Shown here piece after piece: positions 44,129-59,100 of a stretch of 64,000 bases of DNA. Position 1 is the stretch's first letter; every line of letters starts with the position of its first letter. A model generated the notes under the pieces. It was given only the letters and a program-made list of their open reading frames with translations. It did not search any database and was not told the DNA's origin. The stretch is from Zingiber officinale (lineage: Eukaryota > Streptophyta > Magnoliopsida > Zingiberales > Zingiberaceae): positions 29,064,636-29,128,635 of the forward strand of contig NC_056002.1 in assembly GCF_018446385.1 (NCBI RefSeq), written 5' to 3'. The translations under genes were made by a program, and so were the position numbers.

Positions 44129-47100
44129 TCACAAGAGGGTGCCAAGGTCATTTGACAGCAGCTGGATACCACGTATTTGCAGGTAAGGGTTCTCTAGAAG
44201 TTTTTCATTGTTACTCTACCAAGTACAAAAGCAGAAACTGATTAATCAACACGTTGATATTACTCGAACTATACGGAAACGATTCATGTCAAGGCTGCAA
44301 CCCATCAACTCAGAAGGTGTACCTGTTGTGCTTTGAAAATAAGACTGTGAAGCATGCGCTGATAGGTTTCTGGTTCTTCTGTCATCATTCTCTGATTGGA
44401 TTGTGAATTTGTTAATAGCATGAAATAGAATAGGTGGTGAGTTGTAAATGACAAATGTATGCTATACCTTCAAGAGAAAAGCAGCAGAATAATATGCTAC
44501 TCGTGAATCCATGTCATCTAACAGGCCTCTGTAAAAGTTTGAACTTGTATCATCAAACAAAAAACAACACAATTATGTAGCATCCATGATGAATTTGAGG
44601 TGATGGCGTACCTGAAAAATTCTTTTCCTTCTATCTCCAAAAGTGCTCCCTGATCAGCAGTACATTTACCAATTAAAAGTAAGAGGAGGGTAGCTCTTAT
44701 GTCTGACGTAGCACCTGGTATGTTCCCTCCTCCATTACTGCCCACGGCGACACCTAATGCAACATCATCAGCTGCTGCCCCAGCAAGCTGTATCAGCGGC
44801 CAATAGAACAAGGAAGCAGGAACACGGGCTACTAGCTGCATAGGAGCAATTGCATGCCCTCGAAAAAGCAATGCTGCCATAGAAGTTGTCTCACAAATTA
44901 AGCTATCTTGATCAAGATCATTAAGAGAGACAGCTGTCTGTGGAAGCTTATCTTGTGATTGCTTAGGCCTTGGTCCTTCAAAAGAAACATGAGTTTCTGA
45001 GCCACTTTTACGAGTATGAGTTGTGCAACCAAACAGATGATTAAGACCATTGAAATCAACAAAAGGAGCACGTGTGGCAGAGTGAAGCCTAAGGCATAAT
45101 TGAGCAAATAACATATCACACATCTGCAGAAACCACAACTAAGTCAGAATAAGTTTTAAGTCAAGACATGCATGGTCAAATAGAGATAGAACTTGAAAAG
45201 GCTTTAGAAAAAGAAAACAATTTGGACACAAAGACCATGTGTGGTGCTTAAAGCATTCTTGCTTGATGACCTGGCTGAAGTGCTACAATAAATAATGAAC
45301 CTCTTCACGCAAAAGGTCAAGATTACATGATTGTAGATGTCTATCCTTACAAGTCTCTATGAGATACAATAGAGCAAAACTGAAAAATTACTTAAAAAAA
45401 AAATCTGGGCAGACACATGTACCAAATCAATCTCTCATTGAAAGAACAGTAAAAGAAATTTGTAAACATTTCGTACTACCTTTAAAATGCTGATGTGATC
45501 AGTCTCGTTTATCTGAACCACCAGTGATAAGGCACTACTCATTATATCTATGACTGCATTTGCTTTGTTTAGACAAGTTTCAGTATGATTGGAAGCACTA
45601 CTTTCAGCACTAGAATCTTGCAGCTCAGTTTCACCAAGTAATAATTTGCAACGTGTGAGAAGTTTTTCCAGAACAAAAAGAAAGCCCCATCTGACAAAAT
45701 TGTGCTTTGATTTCAAAAGCCCACAGAAGATACTAATTGCTAACGGAACTTCTGAATAAGCTGAATCTTGACAAAAAGCAACAGCAATTTGCTGTTGAAG
45801 GTTCTTTACATTTGAAAAGATATTTCCGCTTCTACTCTCACTGATTTCTATAAGCAGCAATTCAACAAGCCAGATGTACCCATGGTGTCGGTAAGCAGAC
45901 CTGTCTGAGTGAAGAAGAGAATGCAACGTAGCCCATGAAACTTTAGCTTTCTCACCAATATCAGTTTTGGAAAGGACATCTTTTATGCTTATAAAAGACT
46001 TGCATGTCTTTGTAAGACGGATCATGTATGAAAACTCACTATCCAACCTTGTGAAGGTACTCAAGGTTGTATCAAGTTTTCTTATTATCTTGTCCAAAAG
46101 CTACAAAATTTAAAAAAAAAAAAGCCTGATCAGATTGGATAAATAATGCAACCAGTTTGTTATAAAATTGTTTAGAATCATCAAGGCACAACCAGAAGCC
46201 AAATGAACAATTAAGAAGCAAAAGCAGCCAACGTAGAGATAAATAATAACACAGTAATAGAGAAACTACTAAATTTTCAAACAAGAAAAAAATTTGACTC
46301 GATAATTGATTGCAAAATAATCATGGACTTATCTGAAATTTAATTTTCACCTAAATTTGATTTAATTGATTCCTCTGTCCAGGTATGACTGACTATATTG
46401 AGAGAGAAGAAGGTTCCATGTTTGTGGTTACACTGCTCCTTTGCCTTCTTCCTCTACGCAATGTAAGGACGAGTAAATCCAAAGATTTAAGAGGCATTTT
46501 CAGTGACCAAACAGGAGTAATAAACCGTGGAATTGAGCTTTGCTCTTCCAACTATCATGATTAGCAATAATGATAGTCAAGTAAGCAAAAGTTTCCTTTT
46601 CCATACAATTGACCGATGATTCAATTGTGTTGTAGATTAACAAGTTACGGAATCCGATTAAGTTGAAGTGGACTTAAGGGATAGTGGGTGGTGGTGGTAT
46701 GGGCCAACAACTTGCATCAAGTTTTGACTAGTATAACTCCACAATGGGAGAATTGTTATTCAATATAGGATTTACGACCCCTCTGGATTCCATGGTCGAT
46801 TGTCAATTTGGACCAGATGGCCTCTTTGTTAAAGAACTTCAGATCAGTCATTTCAAACAATGATCAGAGGGCTCCAAGATCCAAATCTTGTGTGAGACCT
46901 AATGTTAATAGGTAAGCAACTATTCAAATTAATTCATTGTGTTGTAGGATTCTCATCTCTCTTATGATGGAGCTGATTTCTACAATCATTGTTGAGTTTT
47001 ATAGTTGGCTACCTTGTCCAATTTGTATGTATTACATTCCAGGCGATGATGAATAAATCCTCAGTTTTTTATGTCATCAGACCAGATTTTGGCTTCGACT

Positions 47101-50100
47101 CTGGATGCAAATTGATGATCAGTGGTTATTCGTTAGATTTACTGATGGCTTATTTGATTTAGTCACAGTGCAGTTGGATGAGTTAGCAATTGAGTATGTT
47201 TCTTTTGTTAGTGTTTGAATCAAGGTTTCAAGTTTTCAAATCTCAAGTCATCCCAGTTTGGTCTTTGATCAAAATGTTATGATTTATCATGTTGTGTTGG
47301 CATGGTTTCAACACTTATTTAATTGAATTATGAATGATAACACAATTAATTTTACTTATCAAAAGTAATAACTTTTAATTAACTATTTTATTGTAATTAA
47401 TTATACAATTAATAATTAATTTTTAGTGTTGTAAATGGCAGTAGTCGGTAGCCGGGCGGATCGATCGCCTACCGCCTCAGCTACCTAGGAAGTGCTTGTA
47501 TATATATAATCGGATAATTTTCTTAGGCTTTAATTAACTTATTTAAATTATCCCAATCATACATAGGTAGTTGATTAAAATTATTAACATAAAGTTATTT
47601 AATCAAATCCTAACTTAACTCCTCTTACCACTGTTCCAACTCGCACGATGAGTCCGGACGCGTCGCAAGGCCGGGCAACGCGTCCAAGCTTGTAGTCAAG
47701 CCCGGGAGAAGCTTCCAAACTCGTCGCCGAGCCCGGGCAACACGTCTGAGCTCGTAGTTAGGCTTGGGAGAAGCATCCGAGATCGTCGTCGGGCCCGGGC
47801 GATGCGTCCGAGCTCATCGCCGGACCCGAGCGATGCATCTGAGCTCATCGCCAGGCCAGGCAATGCCTCTGAGCTCGTTGTCGGGCCCGAGTGATGCATT
47901 CAGGCTCCTCATCGAGCCCATGCGACGCGTTCGTGCTTGTTGCCGGGCTCGAGTGACACGTCCAGGCCTATTGTCAAGCTCGGGCGACACATCCAAACCC
48001 ACTGCCTCACCCGCCTCATGCACCCCCTCGCCAGCCTAGCCTCGCCTCGACTGTGACCACCTAAAGCACCTCTTAGGGCAAAGGTGGTGCGGTTGATGCC
48101 CATCTCCCACCTAGGCGGTGCCTAGGCGGCCGACATTTAGAACAATGTTAATTATATTGCTAATACATTTTTATTCTTTTGTTTATAGTTGTCAATTAAT
48201 TTGATCGCCTTAGACCTCAAAATTTAAAAGGTAGAGCCCGACTAAGTTTTGAATTTTAGTTTTAGACTTTTAGTCATTTATAAGTTGTATATTTCTTTCG
48301 TTAAGATAGTGATTTGCACTTATAATTTGCTCAATTTTGCAGGTAGAATGCTGGAATAAGCAATGAGAAAAAGAGAGCTACCCTAATCCCCTCTAATGTG
48401 GGGCATGCTTTACTTTTAGATTCCACAACAATAAAGCAATTCCATATCTGAATGCCCAGGGACCTTCATTGTTGAGATTTAATTAATAATGTTGTTGACT
48501 TGTTCTAACTCAAGTAAGTTTCTAACATTTTAGCAAAATTAATTGCAATTTTTATTAATTACAAGATTTGTAACACTGTAGATTGTAAATAAAATCAATC
48601 TCATTTCAGGAGTCAATTCATTTCTCATTTTGAATTATGTTGCATTTTTATATGGTTCAAATAGTGATTTGATTCATATAATGGTTTGTAAATTCTTGAT
48701 TTGATTATAAATTCCATGAGTGACAATTGAGTGAACCATTGGGCAGAACTATTCCAAACAATCGATTTTACTCATGCTACAGTCCCACTTCGCCAGTGGC
48801 TGTGCAGGGAAGTACAACCAATGCCACAACATTCTCATCTACAAGTTGATATGTATTTAACTGCTAATGTTGTTGGAGCAGTTGTGCACATGTGGTTGTA
48901 TTTGTCGACAGAGCTGTTCTTGCATTCATTGGTTGCTGGTGTACAGTCAGTAGCCATAGTATGCTACATATATGTGGTCAAACAAAACATTGCTGATAGT
49001 GTTGTTGAGTAAGATGCTATAGTGATTGTGCTATAATGTTATTGCTCTTTCATTGATAGTTGCTTTATATGTTTTGTCATTCTTGTCATGTTCCCACTCA
49101 AATCCCTTTTAAACACCTAACTATGCCTAGTTTCAAGTGTCCATGTTAAATTAGCTACATTGACTTGAAAAGTGGTCATTTGATATAGGTATTATTTATT
49201 TTGTTAACTAGTACAAATTATTGGTATCGTTATTTTGGTTATGCATTTTTATATACAATATCTGTGAAAATAACATATCCAGATAAGATATAATAGCTTA
49301 CTGAAGATTTTTGAAGAAAAGGTACAATTTATGGAAATCCAATGTCTAGAGTAACATTGGTAAACTAAAGTGTTCAACTGTTCATATACAAAAATGCATT
49401 GGTAAAACTAGACTATGTTGCAAATAGAATAGGAACAACAAAGGGAAAAAAATTGCAAATTTGTGACTAGTGAGCAACAAGAAGCATTCAGTAAGTGACT
49501 TAGAGTAAAGTCAGAAAGTGATTTTATTTATCATTCAGTGCACGCTCAAGGAACATTCTCCAAGGGGAAATCAGTAGTGTGAAAGATGACCAAAGGCAGC
49601 ATGTTGGAGCAGAATTAGCAACTCAGCATGGCATCCACTTCAATATTTTGACCAGAATGTGCAATGATTTGTCAAAAAGTAGTTTAGTAGTTATCTATCT
49701 AATCTTCCGCAAATACAACCATAACCATCTCAACAAGGCTGCAGAGATGGGTCTTTTCAAGATCATTAATCAAATCAGCAAACTAGCCAATTTCAGGTAA
49801 ATTTGCTGTATGAGTGACTATTTATCATAAGATATTGGTTAGCAATATGTCTAGTGTTCTGCACAATTTTTTTTGTTTTTTAAAAAGAAGATTTCAATAA
49901 GAACATACCATATTCTGTCGCTCATAGTTTGACGATCTTAACAAAGCTGCAGAGATGGATCTTTTCAAGATCTCCCCAATACCATCTACACCATGCTTAA
50001 CTGCGATATGAAAAGCTTCAGGAGCATTAGCGAGCATGAGCATGGACACAAGAGGTTGAATGTCATCATACACATATACTGATGCTCCATTAGCCAAGCA

Positions 50101-53100
50101 AACTTCATTTATCTGATGTACAACATAATCAAATAGAACGAGAAATAGATTATCCTTTTCTTCCTTCGAGCTTGCCTGTGAATACTGCATAGAGAAGATT
50201 GATTAGTCTAATCTACTCCAACTCATTCAAATATAGCAATAAGGCAAAGTTAAAACAAGTTGTAACATTGATTTACATTAATGAACTATGCATCTTAGCC
50301 AAAAAATTTCGACAAAGACAATCGCGTAACAGGGTAAGCTTAGGTAAATCAGAGAAAACATGAAGCTCTATTTATAAGAAATCTTAGATGTACTGCTAAA
50401 CAAATAGCATTAGAAGATATATCATAGAGTTTGACAAGATACTACAGTGAAAAGAGGGATTTAATGAGCAATGTGACAATCTTATGCCTTCCAAGAGAAG
50501 GTGATAAAATAATCAAAAACAAAAATTGGCATTTTGTGGCAGGGCATTGAGAAATTCTTAGCATCACATGGTTTGATGAAATGCAAGTTGGCACAGCATA
50601 GTGTGAACGGGAACACATCAAAATATAGAGCACCCATATGTTGGCAACTTTGTGAAAGTTGGCATGACATGATATAACTTTAGGAATACTATCTGTAATA
50701 TGAGAGGTAGACCACTTCTGATTGGTATTTTTCCATAAGGTGAGAAAATTAAACAGTCAATAGGAAATGACCAAAAGATTGGCATCAATAAGATAATCAT
50801 TGTTTAAAGTATGTATGAAGTTGGTATAATGGATTCAATAAAAAAAGACTTGTAGTCACAAAAAACAATTAGAGAAGTTATAATAAAAAAGAAAATAAAT
50901 ACTAAAACTCTTAGAGACAATCAGACATGTACCCAGTACAAAATTATTTTATGAATACTCCAATATTCAACTTCAAATTTTCAGATAAATTATTGGAGAT
51001 ATATTAAGAATAAGAAAGGGTTATATAACAAAGTATAGCTGCTATATCCTATCTTGGAAGGGATCATTTGTGGAAAAAAAAACCACCAACACACTATCAA
51101 ATTGAACTCAAAGGAAATTCTTAATTAATAATGTAGTAGAAACAATATTTAACGTGATAATGATGGATTAAAACCACACCTCCAAATAAATAAAGTCAAT
51201 CCCTCCAAGAAGATCCTCTTGTTCAACAAAAACTAAGGGAATGTGTGGAGCATCCTTTGGAGGATCATTTGAAGTTTGATATAACATGTTACTCAACATG
51301 CAGATAAGTTTGCAATGAACTACCTCTGCCCATGAATATTCATTACTGATCTCCACAAAGGTCTTAATAACCTACAGCAAAAAATCAAAGATGAGAATGA
51401 TTTAACTTCAATGTAATATCCATAATCAATAAAAACCTCATGATTAAGTGTTCTCACCCTTATGTCAAGACCAGCAAGTCTGCTCCTTAATATTTTTCCT
51501 TTATCACAAACAAAATATAATAAACAACTAAGTGCGGATGCCCATACAATTTCTTCTCTTTCTTCCATCTGCAACAAAGAGAAGTCTTATCATACACAGG
51601 AAAACAGCAACAGAAAAAAAAAATTCTGCAAAATAATGCAATAGCCACTAGAGATGCAAAAATGAGAACTTAGAAAAGTTTCTGGGAGGTAAGAGACGGG
51701 GCAAAGGAAAATAGGGAGAATGAGAGAGGAGAGAGGAGAGAGGAGAGAGGAGTGCGAAGTGTGGATATGCTGCACCACCACATTTAAACCTGCAGCCTCT
51801 GAATACAACGATTCAGAAATGAGAAAAAAAAAACTAAGCCTAGATTTACAACTCTAATTCCAAGTTGAGTGGAACATAATAATATTATTTTGAAAAACAA
51901 GAGCACCTATGCTCATGTATATAATAATTTAGATAATACATAATGTAGGTTTAAACTGCTAATTTTGTTATTTATCTGAAGGACTTTTATGGGTGACAAT
52001 ATAATCCAACATGTGATGCAGGTCAGCGGAGGTTAGAAGAGAAGGAAGAAGAATACTAATTATTGTCTTTGCATCAACCATGTTTTGTCAAAGAAGTTGT
52101 TCGTTGTACTTCTCAAATGTCATAAATATCCCACCAGTGTCAGTCCTTCATTCTTCATGTTTGATGTCTGGAATGGTGTGTTCAACTTGGTGTCAAGGTT
52201 GGTCTCATTATGGAACTGAAACGAGATACTTCACCTATATTGGACTAGACAGCAAGAGAATTAAAACTATGACATAATAACATAGCACACTGTTGAAGAT
52301 GAAACCTATAAGACCATATAATTATACAGCTCCACAAGCGAGTAGGAAAAAGAAGAAAGACTTTGTTACTGACAGCAATACATAATGGGGTGAATTTATT
52401 AATCCAGCAATACCTAAAATGTCATCTTCAGAATTGATTGATGTATATGATGCTTGAATCTGAAGGGGAGCCTTGGTGCAATGGTAAAGTTGTTGCCATG
52501 CGACCAAAAGGTCACGGTTCGAATCCTGGAAACAACCTCTTGCAAAAAGCAGGATAAGGCTGCATACAATGGATCCTTCCCCGGGACCCCGCATGATGGA
52601 AGCTTCGTGCACTGGGCTGTCCTTTTTTTTATATATATGATGCTTGAATCTCTCCTCAAATAAATAGGACAAAGGTTGCACTTTTTATCTCAATAACAAA
52701 GATGCAGGCAAAAGGGGTAATTTAAAATGATGCAAACTGGCAATTGTAACTGATATACAAAATTACCTGTACAAGAAGACGGAGAACTTCAAATAGTATG
52801 ACCAAAAGCCAGGACTCAAAGTTATCAATAGCTGTAAAAATTCTCATCTGCATGTCAGACTCATTATTCATCTTTCCTGGAGTTCTAGGTTGTTCTTCAT
52901 CATTTGAACAAGGTTCTTGCAAAGGCTTAACTGCCTCAGATGAGGTAGGATCTTCAAGAAGAATAGGCTCCAGCAATTGTGCATGAACTCCAAGGTTTAA
53001 AAAGAAATCAAATGCACGAACCCTGGATCCCACTTTTGGAGAGCTGAGCATACTCTAAAGTCGTCAAAATGAAAATAAAATAAAATAATGAGAAATGCTG

Positions 53101-56100
53101 AATTCTTAGTCTATTAGATTGCTGAGCAATTGCAGCACCTCCAGCATATAAAGAGTGAGAGGAGTAGCTGTTCCAGCATCCATCATGAACCTACCAAATT
53201 TGATCATACAGGAAATCAGAAGAATGGAATATGAATTTTTTGTTAAACACCGAATCAACTTTGGTTCAAAATTCCAATTATTAAATTAGTTTAATAAATT
53301 AAAGCAATAAGTAGAAATATATAAAACAATTACCAAAAACAAAAATCATTCAAAGATGAGGACACTGAGGATCCTATTCTAGCACATTTGACTTAAAGAT
53401 GTTAAAAGAATATAATATTCAAATAGCTCAATAAAAAAAGAACGACATAGACAGAAGTGACAAATAAAAGAACAGGTTTCCCTTCCATAGTCTTCTGGGA
53501 TATATAGTTTAACTGATAATTATTTGTACTACTTTAACATGTCTTCTAAAGCAAAAAAGCATATCGACAAGCTTCTATTGACAGAGTGGATATTGAGAAT
53601 ATCTGTTTTGGGGTCCAGGAGGTCAAGATATATAGATTTGGTTCTTAGCATCCAGACTCTTCCATGAATATGATTGGCTTCCAGTCATATTAAACCAGCA
53701 TTTGGTTCAAATATCAAAATGGCAGCAACAACCTCAACTGTCATCCATGTGAAAAAGATATAGGAAACTTATGTCTAAAAATTCTAAAACAAGAAGGCAC
53801 TCATAGACGTCACTCCAGAATTGAGCAGTTCCGACTATGAGGTACTTTAGTCAAGCCACAATATTGGATCAATCAAAATTTTAAAGGTATCTGTGGACAG
53901 CATGCAACCGAGTCGTGCAATACATATATCCTATAAGGGTCCATAGGCACCCCATATTTTCCAAACAAAAAAGAGCTAAATAATGTATAGTAGTGTGTGT
54001 CAAAACTTGGTTTACCATCTATTTAATATATCAAATTGATCAACCTATGATAGTGATATCGACATAATTTTCACCTATCACCAAATGATTAAATTAATCA
54101 TCCCAAGAATTCATAACTACATATAAATTTTACTTGTGAATTTAAGCAATACATATAGTAAAAAACTGCATTACATATAAGAAACCATGTTAACCAACCA
54201 ACAGCAATCGTTAGAAAAATCTACCAGCTGACCTATATTATACAAAGAGCATGTTACTTGTTTTGACCAAATCATATCAATATTATCCTGGACATGACTT
54301 TAACAAACTAGAGATTGGTTTTAGCCTGTGTGATCCTTAAGGCACCATATTTAGATGCAATGCAATCTCTTCATCATCAGTGGCATATGCGGTGTATATT
54401 TATAAATAAAACAAGCCTCATTCAAGAAAGAAATTAGGCCACAATCACAACCCAGACAAGTATTTTAACTGCCTGTTGTTATAAATTAAATCCTATCTCG
54501 AGTTACAGGGTCAACATTTCATGCATATGCATTCAGGTAAAATGCAATTTCACTTGAAAGGAGTGTATAAAATCACAGCAGAAGGTTAAGAGGAAAACAG
54601 AAGACAATTGACACCAAATGTCTTGTTTGAAACACCAATTTACAGCTTAATTAAAGTTATAATAACTTTCAACATTGATGTTGAGAATTAGGAATATCTT
54701 GGGTCACTAATATTTCAGGGCAAAAAGAATGTGGCACCAAAAAAAATGTAAATAATCTCTTGTGGACTCATATGAAGTACGATCAAGCAAGGATAAGGGT
54801 TCTGGTCAGAAATGTAAGCACCATTTTGTGAGACAGGGGGCTGAAATCAAACCATGCAGCCAGAATTTACCAATATATATAAACAACACTAGATAATACA
54901 GCTCATATACTTCTCAGTATCCTGAAAGCACAGCCCGACCATATGTTCAGATAAAAACCATACCCTTCACTTAAAAAAGTATTAATACAACACACAAGTG
55001 AACTAGTGTCCGATAGTGGAATCTACACTAAATAAATGCACGAGACATTCATACTAACACCAGCCTGCTATGCCGCTGGCCATGAGTATCACTCAGGATA
55101 CTACTTAGGAGAATAGGTAGCACCTGGAATTTTCAGTTGTAATAGCATAATGATGACACAAGAGTCATACATATAAACAAGTCAAGATGGCTTTCATATC
55201 AAATACAAAGCAATAGGAAAAATTAAAGCATACATGTCAATAACAAGCTTGATGAGAACACTGATTGCAACATCAGTAGCAGGTTGTCCAGCATGGTTAG
55301 ATTGTGATGTTGCATTATTTGTATTTGGGTTTGGGGCACTGGACTCTCTGCAAACTTCAGCTATGACTTCATGAATCTCAGCAAAACTTAACCTTAAAGG
55401 TTGCTGTTCACTTGCACATGTTAAGATGATAGTCAGACAGATCATGGATGCTAGATTGAAACACATCACAATGAACAAAAGCATTAAAAAGGACCAAGAA
55501 GGATTGTTCAACATTTCCCAAAAAGCACTTTCATTCAGATTTATTATTTGCAAATATTTGTTACCTTTAACAATCTTAATATTGTTGCTAATGTAAAGTA
55601 GATTTTAGTACATTCACGACCATCATTCCCAAACAAAGCTATCAAAATTGGTATGACCGTAAGAGACACATTACATGTATAAACATTTGACAAAGCTATA
55701 CTGCATCCAACCTAAATTAGATTACAAGAAAGAGGAAATATCTCGATGTGTTGTTTTCTATCGACTTAGAAATTGTCTTTGTTCTCATATCAGTTAAATG
55801 CTAAAGATAGGTTGGAAATTCCTTTTAACAAACCAGCTAAACAATGAAACAGAAAAAACTTGCTATTTAAGAACATTTCATCATTGCCCAAAATAAAATT
55901 CGCAATTGAAAAACTATCATTTACACTTGGTGTCAAAAAGTCATACACTCACCCCAGTCGCCCCCACACGACCGGTCCCACATACATTTGTAGAGAGGTA
56001 AATCACGAGTGGCTCTTTTTTTGCCTTTTTGAACTGTGATCATTGCATGGGGGAGGGCAGGAGGAACCTGGTAAGCATTTTGCTACCCGGAATTGACCTC

Positions 56101-59100
56101 TAGACCTCTTGATGGCAACACCCCATGCAATGACCATTTGCCCGTTCCATGGGGACAAAATTATCATTTACACTTGCAAATGCAACAAGTGGAAATCTTA
56201 AGACAGACTAAAATGTCAAAGGAGTTTCCATTACCAATAATTTGAAATTTTCATTGTAACCCATCTACAACATAGCCCAGTACAAGTCTGATCCAAGAGT
56301 TGATTTGTGTAATATCCATAATATCTCAAAATTTAAAACTACTCATAATCCTTAAAGTCAGTCCTTAAACTTCCAATACAAGAATCAAGACACATTTTGG
56401 TTCGACATCAAGGCACAAAATTTAAATTCTCCTCTATATGATCTGAACGTGCAAATTTTTTTATTAGTATGCATCTTTTGCAGCTGTGAGCAAAAAAAAT
56501 TAATGGTTTGAAAACTGTCTGTATTGGTTCACAGCTTGCTCTTGATCTGGTTTCATCAATCCCTCCAACAATTTGAAAAGACTTGGTTCTGATGATCATA
56601 CTTAGTCACAGATAGCAAATATTGGATGACAGTGGTTAGAGCTGGCTTTTTTTATCAAAGAACACCGGTAGTGGTAAGAGCTAGTGAAGGCATCGTTGGA
56701 TAGAATGCAGCAGTTTCTCCCATCAGTCTTGGAAAGGATTCACCATGTCAAGCTTGTAGCTTTTGGTTAGCTTGGTGTTATCAAACAGGAAGGATACTTG
56801 TTTCAGGTTCTGGCCAGTGGCATTATGTGGCATAATCATAATTCCCATGCTTATCCAGATCAATAGAATTTAGCAAACAATCAAGAGGATCAATCAGTAA
56901 TATAACCAATCAGTTCTGGTTACCTGAAATCTGGATTGCATACTCCACTACTTCCAGGACAATTATAGCTAATGCAAAAACTCGGAGGATCTTACGTTCA
57001 TCCTCATGTTTGCTGACACTGAATAATCTGGCACTTATCAAATAATGGTAATTTTGCATACAAATCCCTTTTCAGACTCTAAATGAATCTAAGATTAAAT
57101 GGCAGTGTCATGAAACATTGGAGCATTAAACACCATTAAAGGCATTGCCTTCCTCGTATTAACTCCCAACAAAGACCGATAACACAAGGAAAAAAACCAA
57201 GTACATGTTACTTGCAATACTGAGGATGACTATGGATGGCGTTTGATAACAAAATGTTTTTTTGTTCAATAATTTTGTTCGTATCCCATCAATGCTTGGA
57301 GATGAGATACTTATTACCCCAACAGCACAGGATCCATCTGCCAGGAAAGATGTGGCTCTGGTTGGCATCAGAAACAGGTGTACTTTCCAAGATGCCTCCT
57401 CCCTGACATCATGTATTGTCTAGGCATACTCATCCTTGCATATCAGCCTATCCCAAATAAAAAAAAAAAAATCCCAGATTTTAGTACCCCACCATTGCCC
57501 ATGTTCTTTTGTTTCCTGCTATTGAATCTCAGTTCTGTTATTTTGTCTTTTTTCTATTAGCAGAACAGTAAATCAAATGCACAAGCAAGAACATAAATCA
57601 TACCCAAATATAACATGTTAATATTATCTCCAGACAAATGAAGAAACAATGCAGAAAATAAGAGCTTCAATTGAACCTGTAATGTTTATACTGAAAAAGT
57701 GGCCGAACTCTTGGATTAAATGAGCTCACTGTTACATTATCCCTGAAAAAGGAAACAATTAAGCATGCACACAACTTTAACATGACTAAACATTTAACCT
57801 GCTGCAGATCTTAAAAATCTACAATTTTGAGATATACCATACATAAGTGAAAAGACTATCTCCAAAAGAACTGGCTATCAATGATAATGTTTAGAAAAAT
57901 TCTTCCTAAGCCTCAGAACTAATTTGTTACTTGCACCAACAGATACAACAATCAAGAGCAATTAAAAGGACATAACAAAAACATTTTGACCATGTTTGGT
58001 AGTGTTGACGGTTTTTTCAAAATTTTTCTTAAAGAAAAATATTGAATAACATGTTTGATAGAAATTTTACAATGAATTGATTATGAAAAAAATAAGGTTA
58101 TTCTTTATTGTTTTTGGAGAATGATAGATAGCCATTCCAAGAAACAGAATCAATTTCTTAGAAATTAAAAAAAAAAAATTATGACATGAGTATTTTTGTT
58201 TTAGGGGATTTTCTTTTCCCTGGAAAAAAATGGAATATTTTTTATGTGAAACACACCCTTAATTTCTAAGAGGCGGATTTAGAAACAATTGAATATACTA
58301 TATAAGCAAACTAATAACAAAACTTCATCAAAACTAAAGAGAAAAAAAATCAGAATGGAAATAAATCTCCGAATACATAGAGCAATAAAGTTGTTGAAAG
58401 TAATATAAACTGAACTAAAGGATGCAAATCTAGAAACATGATGAAATATTAGGGTAAAACACACAAAAAAAAAGCTGCTGAAAAAGACGTGCCAAACTTG
58501 ATTAGGGTCTGCTTTCATGCGTTTGAAGGCTGTTATTACTTTCAAATCACTATTTGATGAAACAAAGTTGGTAGGTATTATAGCTGTTGAAGGCCGTGAC
58601 ATGTCAACATCTGTAAAGTTGTGATTAACAAAATATTTCCAAGTATGATCCTTGATTTGGGTCTCTATGTCTCCAATTAAAAGACCTGCTGCACCAACTT
58701 CTAAGAACCCATATGTATGAATGTCTTGAGGCTTCACAAAACCATTGCTGGATTGTAAAGAACATCTAGTTAGATTCATGTATACTATGAATACTTCTTT
58801 AGTTGGAAATGTTGTATAGAAAATGTCAGCTGAAGATATAGGTAGAATACCTTTCTTTTGTTGAATATGACATTTGGTATTCTCTTTCCCCAGACCATCT
58901 CCATTTTAATATATCAGAAAATATATACTTATTTCCTTCTCCATTAACTTCTTGAAGATTTGAAAGTCCAGGAGACAAAGCAGTAGTTTCTTTGATCCCA
59001 ATGGAATCTTTACTGCTAACAACATCAGGACTTAAATGAGAATTAAAAGATCTACTCAGCAAAGATGACAAACTGGGAAGTGTTTGTTTCGAAGCAGCTG

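Noticed and set aside
47764..48039. Open frames in the GC-rich block at 47.7-48.1 kb
   Set aside because: Generated by tandem GC-rich DNA repeats in a transposable element; open frames occur on both strands.
48731..49012. 93-aa plus-strand frame in the large intron
   Set aside because: No recognisable motif, no splice partners, and opposite to the host gene; probably chance.
52462..52540. Possible tRNA gene
   Set aside because: Boxes A and B are present, but the 3' half does not fold as a tRNA and the body, T-tail and 18-bp duplication show a SINE.
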